Below, in pieces: positions 26,302 to 36,830 of a stretch of 64,000 nt of DNA. Below the pieces are notes generated by a model. That model made no database searches and was not told where the DNA came from. It saw only the letters and a list, made by a program, of their open reading frames with translations. The stretch's first letter is position 1, and each line of letters opens with the position of its first letter. Position numbers and translations under genes: made by a program. This stretch comes from Fennellomyces sp. T-0311 (lineage: Eukaryota; Mucoromycota; Mucoromycetes; Mucorales; Lichtheimiaceae): positions 310,001 through 374,000 of the forward strand of contig JALLLT010000035.1 of NCBI GenBank assembly GCA_025266875.1. Direction: 5' to 3'.

Positions 26302-29300
26302 ATGAAAACCCGCACACCATATACCCTTTTGATCTTCTACCTTGTTTGCACCTCCATCATCACTGATGTCGCACTGGGTGATTACAACGTCAGTTATGAC
26401 TTTCGAAACCCGGAACGACTACCCTATCGGACGGAAGCCGCTTCCTTTGTAAGAGACAGTACTTTGTATACCTGGGGTGGACGAGGACGTGGGGGCGGAA
26501 CAATGAATTCGTTTGATGGATTCTATCTTGATTCCAATACTGGTGAGCTCGTTCATACAACGATTGATTCCGAGGAAATTCCTCCAAGTGCTGGTAGCGC
26601 AGCTGTGCTACTACCTAACAACAACAGAGTCCTGTTTTTTGGCGGCGATCAAAGTCCATCGTGGGGACCAACCAGCATACAATCTGCATCAATGTATATC
26701 TTCCAGTATGATTTTACGACGCAAACATGGACTTCATTAGTGGCCTCGAATTCCAATGAAAGCCTTCCCATGAACGTAGAGTCGCCCACAGCTACGCTAG
26801 CGTCCAACGGAAAGATTTATATTTATGGCGGTCAGTACACGAACAGTACCGAACCAGCAATCTTTAGAACAGCCAAGATTATGTGGATATACGATCCGGA
26901 GATCAATTACTTTAGTTCTGTCAGTGTAGCAAGAGATGTTGTTGACGGATTATTAGGAGTTCCTACTGCGCTTCCGTAAGTTTTTCAGTGTAGCACTTTA
27001 TCATGCATAACGACCAGATGATTTGTTAACGTGATGTAAAGGGATGGGCGCATCGTGTATCTCTCAGCGAGTCCGAGTGAACCGGGCCAATCCACTCGAC
27101 GTCTCCGGGCCGCGGTCTTTGATACCAATACAAATGAGACAAGCGTTGTAGAGCTCAATAATTCCGAAGTGACAAGATTATACTGGAAAGAATACGAATA
27201 TGGCTTTCTTGGTATGCTTTTAAAGCGAATTTAAAATTGGTATCTTACGATATAATAAAACCTATAGGGCATGATCAACGAACAATATATTATTACGGAG
27301 GTATGTGAGACACAACGAATTGCTTGGTAGTTGCTTATGCAGTCTATCTATAGGAATATATCATGATCGCAGTAGAGATCGGGCTCATAATACCCTTGCT
27401 GCACTGAATACCGATGACTGGACCTGGTGGCGTCCTAATATCAGCACGGAAAGCGTATTTGCAAGACCAAGATATGATTTCATTGCAGGTGTTTTGAATG
27501 ACAGTTATCTGCTTGTTGGTCTTGGTAAGTATAATTCTACGTTTTGTTTTTCCTTCGTCATTTATATAACAACATTTGTTAGGTCGTTCCGAATATACCT
27601 GGTATACCCAATTTGATGTTCTACGCCTTTCAAACGATTCCAATTTAAACACATCAACGCATGAATGGGTCACAAATATTACAAGTCCGGTTCTACTTGC
27701 CAGTGATCAAAGTTCGAGCCTAGGTAAGGGTACCATTGCCGGAATTGTGATAGGAGCCGTTGCGGTGCTTGTCATTGTCTTTATCGTGTGGAAGTGGTTT
27801 GATAGTGTTAAAGCCATTGGTAGCGCTATCTACACATTTATGATTTGGGATCCACGGTACGTAAGAGATACTGCTGATGGTGCACCGTGGTGGGACAGAC
27901 GCTAACATTATTAACAATAGGACTGGTGAACCACGATGGACGGAGGTTTCCCATTTAATGAACAAGATTGTGCTGACATTCTTATTTGGAGCTTATTTCA
28001 CATATAATATTATACTGGTCCTGAGAAGTCCGATTGCAACTACAACATTGACCAAAGCTGTCCCTTCAGTTCTTTTACCAGGTACAGCCGTCTATACAAA
28101 TGATAAAATAAATTACTGGTTGACTAACGTAAAACGCACTACCCAGAGGCTCGTGTTTGCACGGACCACTCCGATACCAGATATCTAGTACTTCGAAGTC
28201 AAACGGATCAACTAACTGAAGAGCAGTTCGGAGAGTTGGCGACCATCCGACAGCTTAATCTCACGAAACACTACCCATATTTTACCACCAGTGCAAGTGG
28301 AAGAATGACGTGCTGGACGTTCAACACATCTGACTATTTCAAAGTTTACGACTATCAAAGTGGCAACAATAGCCGTATCAAGCTTGCTTTTGGGGGGATT
28401 TCTCAAACATCAAGTAACGACACACGGATCCAGATTGAACTCTACCCACCTGGAAGAAACCCCAACCAGATAATTTACAACGATATGGAGCAGCCTTCAA
28501 TGACCGACGACGAAATACAAGAATGGCGCGGTCGAGACTTGGACGACATTCAAGGACCCAATAAGTATAGCTTTGAGTTCAGCGCATACGTGGCTATCAG
28601 CTACCAGATCCAGAAGCATCGCTACCTCAAATCGACTGGCTGGAATAACGTGGGATTTTTGCAAGATTATAATGAAGTGCTGGAATTATCAACGTCATTC
28701 CAGTCAACCACCGGGGATTCGGCAATGAGAAATACCATTGACATTTATCCTATGAGTATGACGGAAGTGACGTTACAGGAACAAAAGGTGCACACGTTAT
28801 TGGGAGCCTTGGGTGCAGTGGGTGGTTTGTACTCGCTACTGGTCGCTATGGACTGTTTGTTATTCGGAACTCGACCCAAGTCGCCGTGGGGTTTGATCCA
28901 ACGTTTTTCCATATGGAGAGCAAAAAAGTCGCTGCTGGACCATCTTTACAATGCTTTTGGATTTCTGGGCAGACCTATACCGTACATCGAACCCGTACAT
29001 GACCGCTTTGAAGATCCAGCAGGAGGGATAAGCCAAACAAGTAGACGATCCATCGACGATCCAATGATATCCGAGAAACAGAGCGCAGATAGTGCGATAA
29101 AGACCGATGACGACGAACTCCGGCGAACACAGAAGGAAGTTCAAGATTTACAACGGAGACTACAGCTTATGGAAGCCATGTTCAGAGCTTATTACATTAA
29201 CGACGAAGTTTTCCAGAAACTTGGTGACGCACATGACCAAGTCAAAGACACAGACTATTCGGAAGAAAAGTCACTGTTTATGCCAGAAGCTTTGGGTAGT

Positions 29301-29417
29301 ATTCGCCGACGAAAAGATACAAAGACGTCACCCTTGCCAGCTCATAGAGCTTCCGGCTCAGATGATGAGGATCTCAGTGAATCCAGGGCAGAGAGTACCC
29401 CGTTGGCACATGGATAG
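26302..29417 (+). CDS. kelch-ectodomain three-TM membrane protein, copy 2
   Basis: Exons 26302-26975, 27042-27211, 27268-27300, 27354-27524, 27583-27856, 27921-28081 and 28147-29417 give 917 residues. Exons 3, 4, 5 and 6 are exactly the same length as in copy 1 (33, 171, 274 and 161 nt), and all intron phases agree. It has the same domain order: signal peptide (LLIFYLVCTSIITDVALG), kelch propeller (RVLFFGGD, KIYIYGGQY, IYYYGG), TM1 (IAGIVIGAVAVLVIVFIVW), TM2 (LTFLFGAYFTYNIILV), a beta-rich domain whose YPPGRNPN, WNNVGFLQDYNE and DIYPMSMTEVTLQ segments are nearly shared with copy 1, TM3 (LGALGAVGGLYSLLVAMD) and a coiled-coil tail. Conservation of the second half exceeds that of the propeller, suggesting a conserved membrane/signalling part with a faster-changing ectodomain. 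Function unknown. Confidence 0.85.
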
Positions 29418-29731
29418 ATTAACTAGTAGTTTTATTGTATATACTTTGTACGTATCAATGCTTCCGTAGAAGCTTTAATAAACCCGATTCTAAATGTACT
29501 CGGCTGGAAACTGCAAAACTCACATGTCTATCCTCCTCCTGGGACCGTATCAATCTACGTTTGATTGTTTGGGCAAAATAAAACTCCTCAGTAATGTAGC
29601 AGTACAGCATAGTCTTAAGCAGAAATGGTTCCTTTGGGCATCACATAGGCTAATAGATCTCACTTTGCGAAAGCATGTGACGTGTGCGTTCGTCGTTGCT
29701 ACTTTGGGAAAAGGTTTTGTTGTCAGTGCAA
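29418..29731. other. spacer before HAD phosphatase
   Basis: About 310 bp of AT-rich sequence without gene features; the 3' flank of kelch copy 2 and probable promoter or untranslated leader of the next gene. Confidence 0.5.
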
Positions 29732-31180
29732 ATGATCAAATATAACGAGTGCCGTCGTGCAATCATCGTCTTGCTGGATGAAGTTACGGAAAATTACCGA
29801 AGGCGCTCCGCTCTGAAATACCACCATTACCCTTATTCTCGCTCTGATCGACAAAACTATCACCATGGCACCCGTCATTACCATAGACACGTTCGACCGA
29901 ATCAGCACATTAGGTTCAACGGATATGAGTCACAAGTCACGCATGTTTATATCAACAGGTTGAGTGCGCAGCACTGTTATCACCACAGCTACACACGGAA
30001 TATGACAAAGAGCGCGGACACGATTCAGAACACCAACAGAGATGTTTCTCAGCAAGCTGCAGGATCCGAAAATCAATCCTGCAACCTGCAACGACAGCAT
30101 CCCATACCCTCGGTTGACAGAGAATCTGCAGAGAGCAGTAATGACAGTAAATCTTTGCCAGCTCAGAACAAATACGATCCGGTGAATCAATCACACCATC
30201 CTCAGGACAACAATGGGAGAAGTATGGTGGACGGGGCTACGGTTGGTTGGCAAAGAAGGCCGCAATCCAATTATAGACCCCCTGGACGGCGAGGACAATC
30301 ATCCCATGGGAGACAAGCTTTCAGACCCTGGAACAACCGCGGAAGGTATCAGGTACCTCGCCAACAAGCGCCATTGAAGCCGAGTGAGCAGTACATTGCA
30401 CTGAGCCAACAAGCATCGACCCTATTGGAGGAGCCTGTTCCAAAGAAGCTGCTGATATTAGATCTCAACGGGACGCTGGTAAGGATGAAACATGAAGGAG
30501 TCTGTAAATGAAATTAAGAGTTGGCTGTGTAGGTGAGTCGCACAAAGGCCAGAGACAGCATGTATGTTCGCCCGTATCAGGATAAGTTCATCGATTATAT
30601 TTTCCGCTACTTTCATGTCATGGTTTGGAGCTCTGCTCAGCCTCACTCGGTCGCGTACATGTGCGAGCTGTTCGACGGGCGAGATAACGAGCTAATCCTG
30701 AAGTGGGATCGGAGGATGTTCGGGCTGACGTCTGCGCAGTACAACTCCAAGTCTATCACCATCAAAGACTTGGAGAAAGTGTGGAAGGCGCTCGACGCCA
30801 AGTTCGATGCAACCAACACTGTCCTTCTGGATGATTCGCCGGTGAAAGCACAACTGCAGCCGTACAACAGCATTCATTTGCGCGAATTCAGCCACACATC
30901 GCCCACATTCCACAGCCATGGCGAAAGTGAGCTTCTGCATGTAGTGCGATACCTGGGCAAGGTACGGGTGCAGAGCAACGTGTGCTCGTTCATGAAAGAG
31001 ACCCCCTTTGTGCCCCCGGATCCGACGCAGGATCGAGACAATGAAAACTCGTTCGAGGCGTACCACTACATCTTTGGGCAGAAGGAGCGGCGGCTGGTGG
31101 ATTTCCGGGCCAAGGAGGAGGAGGAGGAGGAGGACCAGGTTACCCAGTTGCTACGGTTGTTGAAGAGCACCCAAATATAA
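29732..31180 (+). CDS. FCP1/NIF-type HAD phosphatase-like protein
   Basis: Exons 29732-30478 and 30533-31180 join in phase to 464 residues. The first 240 residues are low complexity, rich in His, Arg, Gln and Asn (RPPGRRGQSSHGRQAFRPWN). The C-terminal half is the FCP1 homology (NIF) domain. Motif I is LLILDLNGTLV (D244...T248), then YVRPYQDKFIDYIF, motif II VMVWSSAQPHSV, and motif III VLLDDSPVKAQLQP. An acidic EEEEEED run lies near the end. Motif I has Asn246 where classical FCP1/SCP phosphatases carry the second Asp (DxDxT), so catalysis may be altered; fungal NIF proteins with DLNGTL are a known variant. The start is uncertain: 29732 is the first ATG in the frame, but an upstream exon is possible. 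The glycosyltransferase starts only 77 bp downstream. Confidence 0.8.
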
Positions 31181-31257
31181 ATAAACTTTGGCTGGCGCTG
31201 AATCGCTCGGAGCACAGAGGATTATTGCTGCCCAACTTGAGATCCCCTTTGCGTAAC

Positions 31258-32879
31258 ATGGCTCCCGAAAAAGAAACGCTCGTCTTTTTTTGTGTTATTT
31301 TTACCTTTCTCTCTTCTTTTTCATTTCTTCCCACTTTCCTCGGCTACAGCATGCTGTACCTGACCAATGACACGGGCTTGCTGCCCTTCTTTTTGCCACT
31401 GGGCATCATTGGTGTCTACCGATACCTCTGGTTCGTGATCAGAGTCATTGCATGGCTAACGTACAAGCCGCGACGCCCCAAGCCTAACCCGACGTACAAC
31501 CCCGAGGAAGATGTAACGATTATCGTGCCCACCATCGACGCCGGCGAGGAGTTCAAGATTGCCGCACGCAGTTGGCTGGCCTGCCGCCCCAAGGAGATCA
31601 TCATCATCACCGAGACAAAGATGTTGGGCCCGCTCCAAGACCTCGCCAATGAGGTCGATCCAGAGCGAATCCGCGTGCTCACCGTCCCCAAGGCCAATAA
31701 GCGTCTGCAGATGACTGCCGGCATCAACGCTACGACAACCGAGATTCTTGTATTTGCCGACGACGATGCTATCTGGAAGCCAACCATGCTGGACTACATT
31801 CTGGCCTGCTTTGAGGATCTGAAGATGGGTGGTGTGGGCACCAGCCAAAAGGTGCACGCGGTGGACCCCAACGGCCACCAAACGCTGTGGGAGATCTTGG
31901 CTGGCTATCGTCTGACAAGCCGTAATATCGAAATTGCTGCGTCCACCCATATCGACGGTGGCATCTGCTGTCTATCCGGCCGTACGGCTGCTTATCGTAC
32001 GCTGATTCTCAAAGACCCCGCCTTCCAATACTGCTTCACCAACGATCTGTGGCTAGGAAAATACCCGCTCAACTCGGGCGACGACAAGTTCTTGACGCGA
32101 TGGATGTATTCGCACGGATGGAACACGTATGCTCAGATCTGTGACGAGGCTGAACTTGATTCGACCTTCAAGAACAATTGGCGTTTCCTGAAGCAAGTCT
32201 TGCGTTGGACGCGGAACACCTGGCGCTCAGACTTCCGCTCTCTCTTCACCGAACGCCATATTTGGAGACGCCATCCATACGTAGCCTTCACCATGGTTGA
32301 CAAGATCTTCAATCCAATCACACTGCTGGCAGGCCCTGTCCTTGTCACCGTCTACGCCGTTAAGCAAACCGTCTTTATCCCAGCGACTGAACATCCGCTG
32401 CCCGGATGGAACATTGCCGTCTCTTACATATGCTGGCTCCTGTTGACACGCGCGATCAAGCTGTTCCCACACTTTCTGCGACGACCCTTGGATATCTGGG
32501 TGTTGCCCTGCTGGCTTGTTTTCAACTACTACTTTGCTATCATGAAGATCTACGCGTTGTTCACATTACACGAGGTAACGTTTGGCAATTTCTGGAAGCC
32601 TTCGAGTATCTAACTTGTTTTTTAAAGGTTGGCTGGGGAACACGCGCCGGCGTTGGCACCGAACTGGCAGCCGATATTGGAAAGCAAGGCGCAGCTGAGG
32701 AGCACTCTTCCGTAGTAAAAATCGAAATGGCAGAAATGCACCATCAACAGCAAGGGAGCTCAACACCGCAACCACCTTATCACGACGACAGCAGCGGAAG
32801 GTCAGGATCGCCTTACTATTATCACGAATCGCAAAACACAAGCTCCCATTTGATGAATTCACAAAACAAGCAATGGTAA
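31258..32879 (+). CDS. processive family-2 glycosyltransferase (hyaluronan-synthase-like)
   Basis: Exons 31258-32574 and 32628-32879 give 522 residues. Two N-terminal membrane segments precede a cytosolic GT2 domain. Motifs seen: VTIIVPTIDAG, FADDDAIW (DDD 168-170, metal/UDP-sugar binding), NSGDDKFLTRW (GDD 274-276, acceptor site) and QVLRW (313-317), the signature of processive beta-polymer synthases. C-terminal membrane helices follow. The last exon adds a Gln/Ser/His-rich tail. Relatives include fungal capsule/hyaluronan-type synthases (Cps1-like), so the product is probably an extracellular or wall polysaccharide; the sugar is not predictable. The start was set at MAPEKET, the first ATG of the frame. 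Its codons are GC-richer than the flanking accessory DNA. Confidence 0.9.
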
Positions 32880-34855
32880 ACGGGGGCCGCTATTTCTGGA
32901 CATAGATAAGCATTATCACACATTTCTCATCATCATCATCCTCCTTGAATTCCTACGTTTCTGTCACATACTATTTATTTTACAGTAGATAAGCGACCCG
33001 CACCTTTTGTAATATTCCCTCCCCTTTTAGCTTATAAAATTCTTCTATATTTGTTGATTTTTCTTCTTACGGTAATTGGATCTGCTGTGCCCCAAAAACA
33101 GAACAATCGCGGAAGTGAAAATAACCTGCCCTTTGGAAACTTGAGAAAATTAGGACTTTGACATACTCTTTTTTTGTGCAACAGCTAATCTCGCTATCCC
33201 TTGTGCTCTACGTTACCTACAATGTAGTTTAAAAATCTAGCTAGTTTTCATTCTAGTGCTGTTAAACGGCACATCAGTCATGCAGGTTGGCATTACCAAC
33301 CTGATGCGCACATTTCTACCCGCCGATCCCTCATGCCATTTGTTACACTAGCAGTGGCTCAGCTCCGTCGGATGTTATATATGGGGCTTGTGAGATCAGA
33401 GGCCCTTCCTCCAGGCCAATAAACATATACGCACACATGCTGCATCGAGTTGTTGTCATACATCAGCGCTCAAGATAATTTAGGAGCTACCTTATGCTGT
33501 CACGGTTTTGCCAAGGATCCTCTCCTACTCCTTAGCATCAATCTGCTCCTGTCGATCGATGTGAGGAAGATCATAGATGGTACCATCAGTAACAATAAGC
33601 GTCCCAAAATACTTCTAAACTGAGATAAAATAAGACCTATACATAATTTTTATCTTTTCTTGGCAACCGAAGAAAAAGTAAAAGTGTGGCCATTGCTTCG
33701 CTTTTAGCACGTGTTAAAAATTCTCATAAAATGAAAAAATTAGGCGCAGTCTCCTATCAGCCAAGACATCATCCTTCCGGGGTGTACATAGCTAATATGT
33801 ATTTCAGGGCATGCATGCGCTTGTAGGATGAAAAAGGAGAGCAACAATAATTTATGCTTCCTGGATCACCGCATATCATCTATGCAGGTAGGACAAAGCT
33901 CTCATCTATATAGTGGCAAGTTTTCAGAATCTATTACCTTGGCTATAAATATCCCCCATTGGAACATTCGTCTTTCTCACGGAAATGAACATCATTACCA
34001 TTGATTCGGCTTTCAAATACAGCAATTAGACCTGGTACCTGTGGTTGATTGGTTTGTATGGTTGCCACTTGAAGAAAACCCAGACCTGATCGGTAAAAAA
34101 AGCAACTTTTGCCTAAAGTCTCTCAACATCTTTACGAAATGCACATGGTTTATTAATTGGATGGTTCGTCATTCCATGGGCTCGGATCCATATCTTTAGC
34201 GCAAGTGAGATTATAATATCTTCTATCACCGAGACATGAAAATGTACAGCTACAATAAACCACTGTTCGCTAAAAGCATGTAAAGCTCATAAACCTCACC
34301 GATTGCATACATGTGTACGTTGCTCGCTTTAATTCACTATAACATGAGCGTGTCGATTTCTTGAGATGCTATAGAAAATGGACGTTCTTTCGTGACATAA
34401 ACCTTGTGAGCTACGATAACTTGATAATTCAGTAATCTGTCTCAGTCTTGTCATCATCTCACTGGAAACTGCTATAGTTCAAAAGTTATAATTTATTTTT
34501 TTTGAGAGGTAATAGACCAGCTCCTAAAGGTATTAGGTCTCTCCCTTGCGGTTCGAAGGTGTAGTTAAATTTGTACAAAAGGATGAGAAAATCCATGCTT
34601 GAAAAAAAAACCATATTGGTGAACGAAAAAAAAAAACAGACCAGTGTAGCCCAAAATGGTAGATAGCGGGGTGGCACTGTCATATTGTAAGTAGACCCTT
34701 ACAAAACCAAACATGTCATGTGTGGTTTCCTTGGGAGGAATCTGTCGAATTTTGGATGGACCGTCCGGTGCTTGATTTGCTACTTTGTTCGTTATCCGCA
34801 TTCGGGTGGATCAGGTTGTCAATCCTGTGTAGAACTCGGAGTAGTGCTGGCCAAG
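32880..34855. other. gene-free stretch downstream of glycosyltransferase
   Basis: About 2 kb, AT-rich, with a CAT-repeat near 32927-32940 and several T tracts that may serve transcription end. No coding or RNA gene was recognised. A segment around 34545-34565 has a GGTTCGAA word, but no cloverleaf could be folded around it. Confidence 0.5.
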
Positions 34856-35027
34856 CACTGCAAAAAATTTTTGGGTGAATTTTGGTGAATAATTTTTCGA
34901 AGTGGTTAAACATAGCTTTTTAACCACTTGAGTTACTAAAAATGGTAGTACAAATGGTTAAAAAGCTTATGTTTAATCACCTCAAAAACTCATTCACCCA
35001 AAATTCACCCAAAAATTTTTTGCAGTG
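34856..35027. mobile_element. MITE-like palindromic element 1 (CACTGC ends)
   Basis: A 172-bp element whose two arms of about 75 bp are inverted repeats. The left end runs CACTGCAAAAAATTTTTGGG and the right end is its complement ending TTTTTTGCAGTG. The inner arms also match (GTGGTTAAACATAGCTTTTTAACCA versus its inverted counterpart with few changes), leaving a loop of about 25 bp. It is flanked on both sides by AAG (34853-34855 and 35028-35030), a 3-bp target duplication. CACTG termini with a 3-bp duplication are typical of CACTA (EnSpm) non-autonomous elements. No coding capacity. Confidence 0.75.
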
Positions 35028-36311
35028 AAGTGTGCTTCCATTCACCACGGGTGAGACCGACATCTGAACGCGGAAGGCAATTCAGTATATAGTCGATCGG
35101 GTGGACATCAGGATCGAGCTCAGGAATGGCGCCGAAAGCTTCCAGCAATTCTTGCATTTGTGACTCTACAAGCGGGCAGGATGTGTAATGTCCTCTTTTG
35201 GCCTTTCCTTGTCCACAGTGGCAGTCTGGTGGGTTGTACGTTGGCGGATGGAAACTGCTATACGTACTTATGCAAAGGTAGGCTCACCAGTATTCTAATA
35301 GACACATTGATGGCCTTCCACCTGGGTACTGACGCATTTCAACAAGCTTATAAAACTTCATATAAGCAACGCAGCTGGTATGTACTCTATGTATTATATT
35401 GTTCAAAAATGCCACTTTATAATATGGTTGCCAATACGTACTAACTAACTTGCACAGCACATTATAACGTCATGGCAGGTTAATAATCGTCTTGAGTAAG
35501 AGTAGTAGCACTTGATTGTGATATGTCTTGGCTATTAAGCGGAGAATGATATTCTTAATTCAATCGCTTAAGACCATATTGGTAGACTCATACGTTGGAC
35601 CCTTCCAGTACTCCCGTGTCACTCACTCTTTATTGCACCTTTTGAATCTAGTTTGACGATTGTTGACTCCAGTTCCCTCGCCAACTTGAACTCAAACATT
35701 CGATTGTTAACCGGACGGAGATGATTTCATTAAGGGCCAATCGTTGATTGGGAGCATCAGACGATGGCCATCGCGGTAAAATAATTTAGCCTGGATACCG
35801 AACACGATGTATGGTGTATGTTAAAATGCGTGAAACTGAAGCGAGTGAGGGTGAGATCTAAAGCCTTCTGAAATAGCGAGTTCTTTGTTGTCTTTTATCC
35901 TTGACAGTTCCTCATAAGCTGAGCGTGATTTTATGGGACATTCTTGGAGTATCTAGGCGTTCGGCTGCTATGGTGAACTCTGTTACTCAAGGGTAAACCA
36001 GTTACCCAAATGGCGGATCGCCTTAGATATATAATCTCGTCAGGAAATGTATCAGCTGTTGATATTAGACCCAATCATGCGGACGTGTGTGCACATATCA
36101 CAAGCATCAAATCACTGATGAATACATTGAACAACATTCTCGCAGTAAATGAATTCATGCGTTTTATATACCTCTTTACGTCTATATATTAAAGCAGTAT
36201 GTTATTCCAAGTCCCGGGCAGTGGGTCATGATGGATGGACAAAGACCAAGTTGCACCAGAAGTGCTTCAACATACATAGAATCGTATAGTAGAGTAATTT
36301 ATGCAAGAGTC
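35028..36311. other. spacer between the two MITE-like elements
   Basis: About 1.3 kb, AT-rich. Short frames only (for example 35160-35444), none with recognisable domains. No gene seen. Confidence 0.5.
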
Positions 36312-36430
36312 CACCGTAAAAAATCCTAATGTAACGTAGCACGACGGTACTATAAAATTATACAAAGTCTTGTAAAATCCTGCAAAATCCTGTGAAAACT
36401 GCCATTTTACAAGAAAAATTTTTTACGGTG
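36312..36430. mobile_element. MITE-like element 2 (CACCGT ends)
   Basis: A 119-bp element beginning CACCGTAAAAAAT and ending ATTTTTTACGGTG, a perfect 13-bp terminal inverted repeat. It is flanked by GTC on both sides (36309-36311 and 36431-36433). A second internal inverted pair (CTTGTAAAAT and ATTTTACAAG) and short TCCTGCAAAA-type direct repeats lie inside. Size, ends and the 3-bp duplication are like those of element 1, though the terminal sequence differs (CACCG versus CACTG), so it is probably a related but separate CACTA-type family. Confidence 0.7.
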
Positions 36431-36830
36431 GTCTCGTTGCCTATTTTCTTTGGACCAAGGCATAACAAATCTTTACTTAACTATGTACACAATTGGCTTG
36501 GCATATATACCTATCCGTTTATATTATGTATGCTTATGTTACCATGAGCAGCTGATCTCCAAAATACACATTTGTTTGCGGCGCCAGAAATTGCCGCAAG
36601 TACAACTGTATCTGAAAGCAGCAAAGAGTTAGTGTCACGCCGCTCACAAGGTATCAATTATAGCGTTTAGGCTATCACATGACGAAACAGCTTTGAATTG
36701 AAGAAGGATCCTGTTTATAACTAGCGCACGGAACAAGTTCATAGCTTACTTCTCTTGTAGCACTATATCTGCGCTTTTGCATATATACAACGAACCATAA
36801 GAGTTCAGTTTTTTAGAGCTTGCATAGCTT

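Noticed and set aside
29684..29731. longer N terminus for the HAD phosphatase
   Set aside because: The frame is open upstream of 29732 but contains no ATG, so it would need an upstream exon that I could not identify.
31456..31950. 164-codon minus-strand open frame
   Set aside because: Antisense shadow of the glycosyltransferase; no motif and no splice partners.
34486..34683. possible tRNA around a GGTTCGAA word
   Set aside because: No matching acceptor stem, D arm or anticodon arm could be paired on either strand.
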